From NCBI RefSeq assembly GCF_026157085.1, contig NZ_JANPVN010000001.1:806001-870000 (forward strand): 64,000 bases of DNA. Direction: 5' to 3'. Shown here piece after piece: positions 17,340 through 26,594 of the stretch (the first letter of the stretch is position 1; each line of letters starts with the position of its first letter). A program made the translations under genes and the position numbers. This DNA is from Sphingomicrobium arenosum. GTDB taxonomy: Bacteria > Pseudomonadota > Alphaproteobacteria > Sphingomonadales > Sphingomonadaceae. The notes beneath the pieces were generated by a model, which was not told the DNA's origin, did not search any database, and saw only the letters and a list, made by a program, of their open reading frames with translations.

Positions 17340-18725
17340 TTAATAGCGATAATGTTCGGGCTTGTAGGGCCCTTCGACGTCGACGCCGATATAGTCGGCC
17401 TGTTCCTTGCTCAGCTTCGACAGTTCGACGTTGAGCTTGGCGAGGTGCAGCTGCGCGACCTTCTCGTCGAGATGCTTGGGCAGCACATGGACCGTATTGT
17501 CATACTGGTCGGCGCGCTTGAACAGTTCGATCTGCGCCAGCACCTGGTTGGTGAAGCTGGCGCTCATCACGAAGCTCGGGTGGCCGGTGGCGTTCCCGAG
17601 GTTGAGGAGGCGGCCCTTCGAGAGGAGGATGATGCGCTTGCCGTCGGGCTTCTCGATGAGGTCGACCTGCGGCTTCACCTCGGTCCATTTGAAGTTCTCG
17701 AGCGCCTCGACCTGGATCTCATTGTCGAAGTGGCCGATGTTGCCGACGATCGCCATGTCCTTCATCGCGCGGACGTGATCGACGGTGATGACATCCTTGT
17801 TGCCGGTGGTGGTAACGAAGATGTCGGCGCGCGGCGCGGCCTCTTCCATGGTCACGACCTCATAGCCGTCCATCGCCGCCTGCAGCGCGCAGATGGGGTC
17901 GATCTCGGTCACGATGACGCGCGCTCCCGCGCCCGACAGCGAGGCGGCCGAGCCCTTGCCGACGTCGCCATAGCCAGCGACGCAGGCGACCTTGCCCGCC
18001 ATCATCACGTCGGTGCCGCGGCGGATGCCGTCGACGAGGCTTTCCTTGCAGCCGTATTTATTGTCGAACTTCGACTTGGTGACGCTGTCGTTGACGTTTA
18101 TCGCGGGGAAGGGAAGCAGCCCCTTCTTGGCGAGCTGGTAAAGGCGGTTGACGCCCGTCGTGGTCTCTTCCGACACGCCCTGGATGTTCTTCACCGTCTG
18201 CGTGAGATAGCCGGGCTTGCGCTCAAGGAACGCCTTAAGCGCCTTGTTGAACTCGCGCTCTTCCTCGTTGGTCGGCTCGGGCAAGGTCTCGCCCGCTTCG
18301 ACGCGTGCGCCCCACAGCGCGAACATGGTGGCATCGCCGCCATCGTCGAGGATGAGGTTGCAGGTCTCGTCGCCCCAGTCGAAGGTGCGGCCGACATAAT
18401 CCCAATATTCCTCGAGCGTCTCGCCCTTGATGGCGAAGACGGGGATGTCCTGCGCGGCGATGGCGGCGGCGGCATGGTCCTGCGTCGAATAGATGTTGCA
18501 GGTCGTCCAGCGAACCTCGGCACCCAATGCGACCAGCGTCTCGATCAGCACCGCGGTCTGGATCGTCATGTGCAGCGAGCCGGTGATGCGCGCGCCCTTC
18601 AGCGGCTGTTCCTTGGCATATTCCTCGCGGATCGCCATCAGGCCGGGCATTTCGGTTTCGGCGATGGTGATTTCGGTGCGCCCGTAATCGGCGAGCGCGA
18701 TGTCCTTGACGATATAGTCGGTCAC
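17340..18725 (-). CDS. ahcY: Adenosylhomocysteinase (S-adenosyl-L-homocysteine hydrolase)
   Basis: AhcY hydrolyses S-adenosylhomocysteine to adenosine and homocysteine with tightly bound NAD, clearing the inhibitor left by methyltransferases. The 461 residues match the bacterial form with the ~40-residue insert. They carry the NAD fold ([20 protein letters not shown]), substrate segments ([28 protein letters not shown]) and the C-terminal KPEHYRY ending. Translation begins at GTG (18725), with GGAG 6 nt upstream; no in-frame ATG fits. It follows yqgE after an 88-nt GC-rich leader with competing stems. Confidence 0.97.
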   Translation of the reverse strand: MTDYIVKDIALADYGRTEITIAETEMPGLMAIREEYAKEQPLKGARITGSLHMTIQTAVLIETLVALGAEVRWTTCNIYSTQDHAAAAIAAQDIPVFAIKGETLEEYWDYVGRTFDWGDETCNLILDDGGDATMFALWGARVEAGETLPEPTNEEEREFNKALKAFLERKPGYLTQTVKNIQGVSEETTTGVNRLYQLAKKGLLPFPAINVNDSVTKSKFDNKYGCKESLVDGIRRGTDVMMAGKVACVAGYGDVGKGSAASLSGAGARVIVTEIDPICALQAAMDGYEVVTMEEAAPRADIFVTTTGNKDVITVDHVRAMKDMAIVGNIGHFDNEIQVEALENFKWTEVKPQVDLIEKPDGKRIILLSKGRLLNLGNATGHPSFVMSASFTNQVLAQIELFKRADQYDNTVHVLPKHLDEKVAQLHLAKLNVELSKLSKEQADYIGVDVEGPYKPEHYRY

Positions 18726-18815
18726 GATGGTCTCCAGCTGGTGCTAGCGTGGGGCGATCGCCCCGCTTTCGCGACAGCCCCTAGCGGGTTCGCGAGAGGC
18801 TTGCAAACCGCCGCC
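18726..18815 (-). promoter_or_regulatory. Structured leader upstream of ahcY (candidate)
   Basis: The 88-90 nt between yqgE and ahcY can fold in more than one way on the minus strand. One option pairs CCCGCT with AGCGGG, a second pairs CGCGA with TCGCG in the same segment, and a separate perfect GGGGCGATCGCCCC palindrome lies near the ribosome site. I do not recognise a SAH or SAM riboswitch consensus in it. A regulatory role is inference from position only. Confidence 0.3.
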
Positions 18816-19382
18816 TCAGGCGGCGCCGCTGTCGGGGCTGAGAAGCGCTGGATCGATGCCCAGCGCCTCATATCCACGGCTCCAGCGCGCCGGGGCTTCA
18901 TCCTCGAACAGGATGGCATCCGAGCCCGGTGCGTCCATCCAGCCATGGCGCGTCATTTCTTCCTCGAGCTGGCCGCCCGACCAGCCCGCATAGCCAAGGC
19001 ACACAAGGAACTTGGACGGCCCCTTCCCTTCGCCGATGGCCTTCAACACGTCCTGCGTCGCGGTCATTCGGCACAGCGTGCCGACATCGACCGTGTCATG
19101 TCCGCCCCAATCCGCCGAATGAAGGACGAAGCCGCGCCCCGGCTCGACCGGGCCGCCATGCATCACGGGCGCATCGGGGGCATTGGCATGAGCAAGGTCG
19201 AGCTGTTTGAGCAGATCCTTGACCCGCAGGCCCTTGCGCTCCTGCCCGACCCCGATGCCGAGCGCGCCATCCTCGTCATGCGCCACCATCAGGATGATCG
19301 CCTGTTCAAAGCGCGGGTCCCCCATCCCCGGCATGGCAAGGAGGAAGCGACCGGTCAGGTAAGGTGCGGCGGTTTCGATCAT
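18816..19382 (-). CDS. YqgE/AlgH family protein
   Basis: This is a 188-residue member of the DUF179 (YqgE/AlgH) family, whose biochemical role is not settled. The family landmarks are present: PYLTGRFLLAMPGMGDPRF at the N terminus, VMHGGPVEPGRGFVLHS in the middle, and FLVCLGYAGWSGGQLEEE. Length matches the family. The ATG at 19382 (MIETAAPYL) is chosen because the extra 20 residues of the longer frame are not family-like. The stop codon sits within a GCCGCC-TGA-GGCGGC hairpin. It is transcribed towards ahcY. Confidence 0.93.
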   Translation of the reverse strand: MIETAAPYLTGRFLLAMPGMGDPRFEQAIILMVAHDEDGALGIGVGQERKGLRVKDLLKQLDLAHANAPDAPVMHGGPVEPGRGFVLHSADWGGHDTVDVGTLCRMTATQDVLKAIGEGKGPSKFLVCLGYAGWSGGQLEEEMTRHGWMDAPGSDAILFEDEAPARWSRGYEALGIDPALLSPDSGAA

Positions 19383-19500
19383 GCCCGTTGAACGCAACAC
19401 TCGTGCCTTCGGTCCCCCAAGCACGCCGGCCTCTTGTTGCAACCGTCGCGCGGCTCATGCTTTAGGGTGAGGACATCCAACGCGACAAAGGAAGATCTCC

Positions 19501-19980
19501 ATGACCATCTCGATCGGCGATAAACTGCCCGAAACCTCGCTCAGCCTCGCCACCCCCGAAGGACCGGTGCCGGTAAGCTCGAAGGATTATTTCGCGGGCA
19601 AGACGGTCGCACTGTTCGCGGTGCCCGGCGCCTTCACCCCGACCTGTTCGGCGCGCCACCTGCCGAGCTTCGTCGAAAAGGCCGACGATCTGAAGGCCAA
19701 GGGCGTCGACAAGATCGCCGCGACGAGCGTCAACGACGCCTTCGTCATGGGTGCCTGGGGCAATCAGGCGGGCAGCGAGGACATCGACATGCTCGCCGAT
19801 GGCAATGGCGAGTTCGCCAAGGCACTGGGTCTTACCATGGACGCCTCGGGCTTCGGCATGGGGACGCGTTCGCAGCGCTATTCGATGCTGGTCGAGGACG
19901 GCGTCGTGAAGCAGCTCAACGTCGAAGCCCCCGGCGCCTATGAAGTTTCGGGCGCAGAAACGCTCTTGTCGCAGCTGTAA
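19501..19980 (+). CDS. Peroxiredoxin (Prx5-type)
   Basis: This is a 159-residue thiol peroxidase reducing hydrogen and alkyl peroxides. The peroxidatic cysteine lies in PGAFTPTCS near residue 48, and the conserved Arg/Tyr region TRSQRYSMLV is present. No second cysteine is visible at the usual resolving position, so it may depend on glutathione/glutaredoxin as other Prx5 proteins do. The ATG at 19501 follows AAGGAAGA. It is divergent from yqgE with about 120 nt between them. Confidence 0.94.
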   Translation: MTISIGDKLPETSLSLATPEGPVPVSSKDYFAGKTVALFAVPGAFTPTCSARHLPSFVEKADDLKAKGVDKIAATSVNDAFVMGAWGNQAGSEDIDMLADGNGEFAKALGLTMDASGFGMGTRSQRYSMLVEDGVVKQLNVEAPGAYEVSGAETLLSQL

Positions 19981-20078
19981 ACGCCGGATCGTGGGTCGGC
20001 TGCGACGAATGAAGGACCGCAGCCGCAAGGTAAAGCGTTGGTTCCCCGAAACAATCTTTAGACAAAGGGAGCCAGTAT

Positions 20079-20432
20079 ATGAACAAGCAGCCGACCCATT
20101 CGCTCGACCAGAATGCGACCCAGGAGAGCCGCATCGAAGCCACGCGCCGTAATCTCGAGAGTCGCGAGGACTTCATCGGTACGTCGTACAGGACCATCCG
20201 CGATAACCCGCGCACCAGCGCTGCCATTGCTGGTGGTGTCGTCGCGGCGGCCGGCGCCGGCGCGTTCCTCCTCAATCGCAAGAACAAGATCGGGACGGCG
20301 ACGGGCCATGCCTCGTCGAGCGAGTCGATCAACGATGCCGTGTCGGAAATGAACGATGATGCCGTTTCGAGCCTCGAAGGCCGTAGCGATAGCATCGCCG
20401 AACAGAGCAAGGCCGGTTCGGTCGCTTACTAA
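20079..20432 (+). CDS. Small single-pass membrane protein (117 aa), unknown function
   Basis: The product has a polar, Arg/Glu-rich N terminus (residues 1-43), one Ala/Gly-rich hydrophobic helix (44-65) ending in LLNRKNK, and an acidic, Ser-rich C-terminal tail. A ribosome site AAGGGAG precedes the ATG, and a strong terminator follows. The N-terminal half up to the helix loosely recalls small stress-related glycine-zipper membrane proteins, but I cannot name a family. The helix plus basic anchor resembles the 58-residue protein at 5046-5222. Confidence 0.75.
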   Translation: MNKQPTHSLDQNATQESRIEATRRNLESREDFIGTSYRTIRDNPRTSAAIAGGVVAAAGAGAFLLNRKNKIGTATGHASSSESINDAVSEMNDDAVSSLEGRSDSIAEQSKAGSVAY

Positions 20433-20453
20433 GCGGTCGACCCAAGCCTGAAG

Positions 20454-20485
20454 AAAGGCCCGCAGTTCACGCTGCGGGCCTTTTT
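20454..20485. terminator. Bidirectional terminator
   Basis: A 9-bp stem GGCCCGCAG (20457-20465) with CTGCGGGCC (20472-20480) is flanked by TTTTT on the plus side and by AAA/GAA (TTTCTTC on the minus strand) on the other. It serves both convergent genes. Confidence 0.92.
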
Positions 20486-22062
20486 CATGCCTTGAGAAGA
20501 GCAGCGGCAGCCGCGCGCTCTTCCTTCATGCGTTGCGCCAACCTGTCGCTGGTGTCGCCATAGCGTTTCCAACGCTCGACCGAGCGGCGATGCACGGGCT
20601 CGCGAACCTGTACCGAACTCGCAGTGGTGACCGATGCCCCGCGCGCATGGAAGTCGCGAATCTCTTCGCGCCAATCGAGCCCCAACCATTCGATCACCGG
20701 GCGCATCGCCCCTTCGAGGTTGGCGGCGACATCCTCGTAAGCGACGGATCGAACGCGTGGCCCCTCGAGTTTCTCGACATACAGGTCGAGCATGCGCTGG
20801 GCCCGGGCCACGAAGTGCGCGGTCCAGTCGAGGTCGGCGTGATATTCGTAATAGCCGAAGGACGCCGAGAACAACTGGCGATAGTTGGCAATAGCGACGT
20901 CTTCATCGGCGCGCCGGACGATCACCACGCGCGCCTCGGGCAAGGCCTGTAAAAGCAGCGGGAGATAGAAGAAGTTGAAGGGCATCTTGTCGATGAGATA
21001 GGCGGCATCCCCTTGAAGCGGCGCCGTCTGTTGGCGATAGGCCTCCCCCACCCTTTCAAGGTCGATCCGGCTTTCGAACAATTCGGGACTGAGCACGAGA
21101 TCGCCGCTCGCGTCCGACATCTGCCGCGTGAGCATGGAGAAATCGCCGATCTCGCCAGCGCTGCGGATGTCGGGATGACTGCCCAGGATGCGTTCGACCA
21201 ATGTCGTGCCTGATCGCGGCATGCCCAGCACAAACAATGGCCCGCTCTCGTCCGAAGGCGTCGCGGCTGCCTCGATCGCCGCCGCGTCGAGCCGCGACAG
21301 GGCGGCGGCATAGAGCCGGTCGACCCAATCACGGTCATAGGTGAGCCGTGCGCGATAGGCCGCCTTGGCCCGCTCCAGCCATGCCAGCGCACCGAGGTCG
21401 TTACCTTCGCGTTCGGCAATCTTTGCCGCCGCATGCCCGATCTGGAGCCGCTGTACCGGATCCTGCGCCTGACCCATCATCGCTTCCAGTCGCTCAAGGT
21501 CGCTCGCGCTTCCCCCGCCGACCTGCACCCAGCCCAGCAGCACCTTTCCATGCTCGGGATGCGCGGCGAGAATGCGCTCGAACACCTGCCGCGATTCCTC
21601 GATCCTGCCCGCAAATTGCAGGCTGGTCGCCAGATTGTAGTTGAAGCTGAGACGATCGGGTTCGAGCGCGACCGCGCGCTCGAGCAAGGGAATGGCGGCC
21701 TCGACCGCGTCGACATGGACGAGCAGGACCCCGATCGTGTCCGCCTCAATCGCCGCGCCCGGGCGCTCGTCCGCCAATGCCAATGCCCGCTCGCGCGCGT
21801 CGGCACGGCGGCCCATCATAAGGCAAGCGCGTGCGTCGAGGCAGCGCAACTTGAGGCTGTCGCCTCCCCGTGCCGTCGCTTTCGCCAGGATGTCCGCGAC
21901 ATTCGAGGGCTGGCCGCCATGCATGGCGACCTCGGCCAGCATCACCCACGCGTCGCGATCCGTCGGATCCGACGCAATTCGCGCCATCGCCGCCTCGTAA
22001 TGCTGTCGCAGCGCCTGTTGCTGCACTGCAACATCGGGCGAGGATCGGGGTGAATTCTTCAT
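20485..22062 (-). CDS. TPR-repeat sulfotransferase family protein
   Basis: This is a 525-residue two-domain protein. Residues ~1-250 are tetratricopeptide-like helices (FNYNLATSLQFAGRIEESR is one). Residues ~275-500 are a sulfotransferase domain with the PAPS 5'-phosphosulfate loop LGMPRSGTTLVERIL and the downstream 3'-phosphate region (VVIVRRADEDVAIANYR). It would transfer a sulfuryl group to an unknown acceptor in the cytoplasm. It is divergent from the TonB receptor at 22130 with only 67 nt between, a pairing I know from sphingomonads and caulobacters, so the two may serve the same uptake pathway. No signal peptide is visible. Confidence 0.9.
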   Translation of the reverse strand: MKNSPRSSPDVAVQQQALRQHYEAAMARIASDPTDRDAWVMLAEVAMHGGQPSNVADILAKATARGGDSLKLRCLDARACLMMGRRADARERALALADERPGAAIEADTIGVLLVHVDAVEAAIPLLERAVALEPDRLSFNYNLATSLQFAGRIEESRQVFERILAAHPEHGKVLLGWVQVGGGSASDLERLEAMMGQAQDPVQRLQIGHAAAKIAEREGNDLGALAWLERAKAAYRARLTYDRDWVDRLYAAALSRLDAAAIEAAATPSDESGPLFVLGMPRSGTTLVERILGSHPDIRSAGEIGDFSMLTRQMSDASGDLVLSPELFESRIDLERVGEAYRQQTAPLQGDAAYLIDKMPFNFFYLPLLLQALPEARVVIVRRADEDVAIANYRQLFSASFGYYEYHADLDWTAHFVARAQRMLDLYVEKLEGPRVRSVAYEDVAANLEGAMRPVIEWLGLDWREEIRDFHARGASVTTASSVQVREPVHRRSVERWKRYGDTSDRLAQRMKEERAAAAALLKA

Positions 22063-22064
22063 TT

Positions 22065-22076
22065 GTGACTAGTCAC
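22065..22076. promoter_or_regulatory. 12-bp perfect palindrome in a divergent promoter region
   Basis: GTGACTAGTCAC is a perfect palindrome in the 67-nt gap between the sulfotransferase and receptor genes, ending 3 nt before the sulfotransferase ATG. The position suits an operator controlling both. The regulator is unknown. Confidence 0.4.
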
Positions 22077-22129
22077 CTGCAGGGGATTTGAGCGAAGCGA
22101 TCTGTTCCTTTCCACAACTGGATACCGAA

Positions 22130-24568
22130 ATGAAGAACTGGATGACCTTGACCAACCGTGCCGCGTTCCTGATCGCGGCGAGCAGCCTGCCCTACGTGGC
22201 GCATGCGCAGGACGCGCAGCCCGCCACCACCGATGAACAGCAGGACCAGCTCGTCAGCGACGATGCCATCATCGTGACGGCGACGCGACGAGACGGGACG
22301 GTCCAAGATGTCCCGATCAACATTTCGGCGGTCGGTGCCGAGGAATTGGCCGAGCGCCGCCTCGATGATCTGCGCGAACTCGCCCGCGCCGTTCCCGGTG
22401 TCTATGTCGTCGACCAGGGCAACCGGTCGGGCACGCCGATCGTCTTTCGCGGTCTCAATGCCACCGGGCTCGGCTCGTTCGATGGCAACAATGACGGCGG
22501 CGGCACCGTCGCCACCTATGTCGGCGAAGTCCCGCTCTATGTCGACCTGCGTCTCAAGGACATGGAACGCGTCGAATTCCTGATCGGCCCGCAGGGCACG
22601 CTCTATGGTGCCGGCACGCTCGGCGGTGCGATCCGCTACATCCCGGCAAAGCCGCAGTTCGACGAATTGTCGGGCGCGGTGCGCGGCGATGCGTATCTCT
22701 ACGCGCATGGCGATGGCGTCAGCACCGATGTGGGCGGTACCGTCAACATCCCGCTGACCACCGACGTCGCTTTCCGCGCCAGCGTCGACATCCTCAATGA
22801 CGAGGGCTTCATCGACTATCCGTTCGCGGTCGCAACTCGCGGCGCGTCGAACCCCGACGTGATCCCGGGCGACCTTCGCCCGCTGTCGGACGTCAACTAT
22901 GCCGACATCATCACCGCGCGTGCAGCGCTGCGCTGGGCTGCGGGCGACCTGCTCGATTTCACCGCGAGCTATCACTTCCAGGAAGACAAGACGGGCGGAC
23001 GCCAGTTCTCGCAGCATCGCCTGTCGACCTTCCCGGTCGAGATCGGCAAATATGAAAGCGCGCTGCGCGTGGCGGAACCCAACCGCCGCACCACGCAGCT
23101 CGCCAGCCTCGAGGCCGAACTCGACCTCGGCTTCGGCAAGCTCGTCTCGGCGACAGGCTATTCCATGTCCGAGGACGAGGGCCAGCGCGACCAGACCGAC
23201 CTTCTGATCGGCCTTCAATACAGCTATGAGGCTTTCCCCGAATTCACCGCCTTCACGCTCGAAGAGGGTGAGGAAAAGACCTTCACGCAGGAAGTTCGCT
23301 TCGTATCCGACTGGGACAGCCCGCTGAGCCTGATCGCCGGTGCCTTCTATCTCAACCAGAAGATCGACTCACTTTCGATCGAGTTCGCCCCCGGCTACGA
23401 CCAATTCGCGGTCGACGAGTTCGGCGGCGTCCAGCTGCGCCCCGACAGCATCGAATATTACGAACCCTTCCGTTCGGATCTCAAGGAATCGGCGATCTAT
23501 GGCGAGTTGAGCTACCAGATCAGCGATGCCTGGCAGGTCACCGTCGGCGGTCGCTACTACGACTATGAACTTGCGACCGAGCAGACCTTCGACCTCCCGC
23601 TCTATCGCACGGTGTTCGAAGGCGACGATCCCACCGGGTTCGTGCTCGATTTCGAACAGGGCGGCCAGTCGGACGACGGGTTCCTGTTCAAGTTAAACAC
23701 CAGCTACGAGGTGACGAGCGACGTTCTCGTCTACGGCACGGTCAGCCAGGGCTTCCGCATCGGCAACTCGAATGCGGTCGGCCCCTGCCCCGACCCGCTG
23801 CCCGACAACCAGATCATCTGCGCGCTGCCCAACGAGCTCGAATATACGGCCGACAAGACGACCAACTACGAACTCGGGTTCAAAACGCAGTGGCTCGACA
23901 ATGCGCTGACCCTCAACGGCGCCATCTACCACATCGACTGGTCGAACCCGCAGATTGCCTCGGCCACCACCAATGGGCAGGCGCCGATCACGATCAACGG
24001 TGCGGGTGCCAGGAGCCGGGGCTTCGAACTCTCGGCCGCATGGCAGGCTACCGAGCAGCTCAGCCTGTCGGGCAATTACAGCTTTACCGATGCCGCGCTG
24101 ACCGAATTGTCGCCCAACATCATCCCGGTGATCTTCCCCCCCGGCTTCGACAATGCGTTCGTCGATGGCCAGGAGGGCGACCGTCTCCCGGGCAGCCCGA
24201 AGCATCAGGGCGGTTTCGCGATCGACTATGACGTCCCCGTCAGCATGGATTGGGACATGGCACTGTCGTACAACGTCTATGCCCAGTCGAACGTGCTGAC
24301 GCGCACCGGCGCACGTGGCGACTCGCTGACGCTTCCGGGCTTCGACATCCATGGCGCGTCGATCGGGTTCGAGAACCGGTCCGGCACCCGCGTCATCGTC
24401 TATGCCGACAATCTGTGGGATGCCTTTGCCGAGACGGGCGTGCGTTCGACGCCGGCATGGGACCAGGTGGTCGAGGACATCAACGGCGACCCCGTCTATG
24501 CGCGCAGCTTCGGCACCTTCGTGGCGCCCCCGCGCCGCATCGGCATCCGGGTGAGCCAGGAATTCTAG
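22130..24568 (+). CDS. TonB-dependent outer-membrane receptor (812 aa)
   Basis: This receptor has a Sec signal peptide (cleavage after AHA near residue 26), a TonB-box-like DDAIIVTATRR, a plug domain (GTPIVFRGLNATG, YGAGTLGGAIRYIPAKP) and a C-terminal barrel ending in SQEF with terminal Phe. It belongs to the class annotated as FecA-/CirA-like; the substrate cannot be read from sequence. The ATG at 22130 gives a complete signal peptide, so a TTG-led extension from 22088 is rejected. It is divergent from the TPR-sulfotransferase and closed by a strong terminator. Codon use is ordinary, unlike the receptor at 13090. Confidence 0.95.
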   Translation: MKNWMTLTNRAAFLIAASSLPYVAHAQDAQPATTDEQQDQLVSDDAIIVTATRRDGTVQDVPINISAVGAEELAERRLDDLRELARAVPGVYVVDQGNRSGTPIVFRGLNATGLGSFDGNNDGGGTVATYVGEVPLYVDLRLKDMERVEFLIGPQGTLYGAGTLGGAIRYIPAKPQFDELSGAVRGDAYLYAHGDGVSTDVGGTVNIPLTTDVAFRASVDILNDEGFIDYPFAVATRGASNPDVIPGDLRPLSDVNYADIITARAALRWAAGDLLDFTASYHFQEDKTGGRQFSQHRLSTFPVEIGKYESALRVAEPNRRTTQLASLEAELDLGFGKLVSATGYSMSEDEGQRDQTDLLIGLQYSYEAFPEFTAFTLEEGEEKTFTQEVRFVSDWDSPLSLIAGAFYLNQKIDSLSIEFAPGYDQFAVDEFGGVQLRPDSIEYYEPFRSDLKESAIYGELSYQISDAWQVTVGGRYYDYELATEQTFDLPLYRTVFEGDDPTGFVLDFEQGGQSDDGFLFKLNTSYEVTSDVLVYGTVSQGFRIGNSNAVGPCPDPLPDNQIICALPNELEYTADKTTNYELGFKTQWLDNALTLNGAIYHIDWSNPQIASATTNGQAPITINGAGARSRGFELSAAWQATEQLSLSGNYSFTDAALTELSPNIIPVIFPPGFDNAFVDGQEGDRLPGSPKHQGGFAIDYDVPVSMDWDMALSYNVYAQSNVLTRTGARGDSLTLPGFDIHGASIGFENRSGTRVIVYADNLWDAFAETGVRSTPAWDQVVEDINGDPVYARSFGTFVAPPRRIGIRVSQEF

Positions 24569-24591
24569 GCACCTAGTCACCGCAACAAGAA

Positions 24592-24626
24592 AGCCCCCCG
24601 GGAGACGATCCCGGGGGGCTTTTTTC
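24592..24626. terminator. Strong terminator between receptor and M2 peptidase genes
   Basis: A 12-bp stem (24592-24603 with 24609-24620) and a 5-nt loop are followed by TTTTTT on the plus side. The A-rich flank on the other side lets it work for the convergent minus-strand gene too. Confidence 0.93.
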
Positions 24627-24648
24627 GTTCAGCTCGAAGAGCGAGCGG

Positions 24649-26538
24649 TCAGGCGGTCGGCCACCCGCAATCGCTGCCCGCATTCTGCTGCTTGAGCCAG
24701 GCCTGCAGCGGCGCGAAATATTCCTTCATCGGCTCGGCCGACATCTCGCGCGTGCCGGTGAACACCTCGAGCGCATCGGGCCACGGGCGCGAGGCCCCCA
24801 TCGCCAACATCGCATTGAGACGCTCACCCACTTCCTCGTTGCCGTAGAAGCTGCACCGGTGCAGCGGGCCTTCCCAACCCGACATGTCGCAGGCGGCCTT
24901 GTAGAACTGGAATTGCAGGATGTGCGCGAGGAAGTAGCGCGCATAGGGCGTATTGCCCGGGATGTGGTATTTCGCGCCCGGATCGAAATCGATCGCATCG
25001 TTGCGCGGCACCGGCGGCGTCACGCCCTGATATTGCTGCTTCAGGCCCACCCATGCCGAATTGTAGGTCGCCGGCGTGATCGAGCCGTCGAACACGCCCC
25101 AGCGCCACTTGTCGACCAGGAGGCCGAAGGGCAGGAAGGCGACCTTGTCCATCGCGCGGTCGAGCAGCAGCCCGATGTCCTTGTCCTCGCTCGGCACCTT
25201 GTCGGCGTCGAGCAGACCGATCTGGACGAGATATTCGGGCGTCACCGACAGCGCGACGAAATCGCCGATCGCCTCGTGAAAACCGTCATTGGCGCCGTTG
25301 AGATAGAGGTAGGGCTGCTCGTTATAGGCGCGCTGATAGTAATTGTGCCCGAGTTCATGGTGCATGGTAACGAAGTCGTCGGCATTGACCTTGGTGCACA
25401 TCTTGATGCGCAGGTCGTCGACATTGTCGAGGTTCCACGCCGAGGCGTGGCAGACGACGTCGCGGCCCTCGGGACGCACGACCTGCGACTTTTCCCAGAA
25501 GCTGTCGGGCAAGGGATCGAGCCCGAGCGAGGTGTAGAAACGCTCCGAAATCTTGGCAATGCCGACCGCGTCGACGTCATTGTCGACGAGCAGGTCGGTG
25601 AGGTTGTAGCCCAGATCGCCCGCGCCCTCGGGAGCGACGATCTCGTAGACATTGCCCCAGCTTTGCGCCCACATGTTGCCGAGCAGGTCGGCGCGGATAT
25701 AGCCCTCGTCGGGCTGGACGTCCTCGCCATAATGGTCGGACAATTCGCCGCGGACATAGCAGTGCAGGTCGTTGTAGAGCGGCTCGACCTCGGCCCAGAG
25801 CCGGTCGTACATGGCCGAGAACTCCTCGGGGCTCATGTCATAGCCCGAACGCCACATCGCGCCGGTATCGTCGAAGCCCAGCTCCTGCGCGCCTGCATTG
25901 GCGATCGCGACCATGCGCGCATAATCGTCCTTCATCGGGCGCCCGACATTTTCATGCCAGCTCTTCCACAGCTGGGCGAGTTCCTCGGGGTTGCGATTGG
26001 TGCCCATCATCTCCTCGGCATCATTGCCGGGGATCTGTTCGCCGTTCAGCGTCGCCTCGCCCTTGCCATAAGCGGAATTGAGGGCGGTGGAGATGTCATT
26101 GAGTTCCTTGGCCGCGCCATCGGTGGTCGGCGCCGCCAATGTCAGCCCGCCACGCAGGATGTCGAGTTTGCGCGCGGTATCGTAGTCGAGACCGTCGACC
26201 TGCGCGTAGCGCGCTGCCTTCGCAGCATATTCGACACCCTTTTCGGTCGCGATGGTCCCGAAATAGGCGGCCAGAAGATCGGTGTCCTCGGTGATATAGG
26301 TGCTGTTCACCCAATAAGCGCGCCCGGCGATATCGGACAATTCGAGCGATTCCGCCTCGACGCTCTCGACGAAGGCGCGCGCGCCCGCGGGCGTCAGCGG
26401 ATAGGCGAGGTCGTCGGCGCTCGGGGCGGCTGCGATGGCAGGTCCGGTGGGGACGATCACGGCGTCATTGTCGGTGGTGGCACAGCCGGCAAGCATCAGC
26501 GCGCCGAGCGAGACGGTGGTGGTGAGGGTGAATTTCAC
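24649..26538 (-). CDS. M2 family (ACE-like) zinc dipeptidyl carboxypeptidase, lipoprotein
   Basis: This 629-residue peptidase belongs to family M2, related to angiotensin-converting enzyme, and removes C-terminal dipeptides. The zinc site is HHELGH (the HExxH motif) near residue 380. The third ligand Glu follows in GANDGFHEAIGD, exactly as in ACE. The N terminus has a lipoprotein signal (LMLAGC), so it is anchored in the envelope facing the periplasm. Translation begins at GTG (26538). The final residues include Cys (SDCGW). It stands between the receptor at 22130 and a hydrolase gene. Confidence 0.94.
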   Translation of the reverse strand: MKFTLTTTVSLGALMLAGCATTDNDAVIVPTGPAIAAAPSADDLAYPLTPAGARAFVESVEAESLELSDIAGRAYWVNSTYITEDTDLLAAYFGTIATEKGVEYAAKAARYAQVDGLDYDTARKLDILRGGLTLAAPTTDGAAKELNDISTALNSAYGKGEATLNGEQIPGNDAEEMMGTNRNPEELAQLWKSWHENVGRPMKDDYARMVAIANAGAQELGFDDTGAMWRSGYDMSPEEFSAMYDRLWAEVEPLYNDLHCYVRGELSDHYGEDVQPDEGYIRADLLGNMWAQSWGNVYEIVAPEGAGDLGYNLTDLLVDNDVDAVGIAKISERFYTSLGLDPLPDSFWEKSQVVRPEGRDVVCHASAWNLDNVDDLRIKMCTKVNADDFVTMHHELGHNYYQRAYNEQPYLYLNGANDGFHEAIGDFVALSVTPEYLVQIGLLDADKVPSEDKDIGLLLDRAMDKVAFLPFGLLVDKWRWGVFDGSITPATYNSAWVGLKQQYQGVTPPVPRNDAIDFDPGAKYHIPGNTPYARYFLAHILQFQFYKAACDMSGWEGPLHRCSFYGNEEVGERLNAMLAMGASRPWPDALEVFTGTREMSAEPMKEYFAPLQAWLKQQNAGSDCGWPTA

Positions 26539-26594
26539 GGGACGGAGACTCCTTGTTTTCGCGGGCCGGAACCTGCGCCGTTACAGGAGTGAAA

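Noticed and set aside
18726..18815. SAH riboswitch before ahcY
   Set aside because: I cannot find the conserved SAH-riboswitch core. It is kept only as a structured leader of unknown function.
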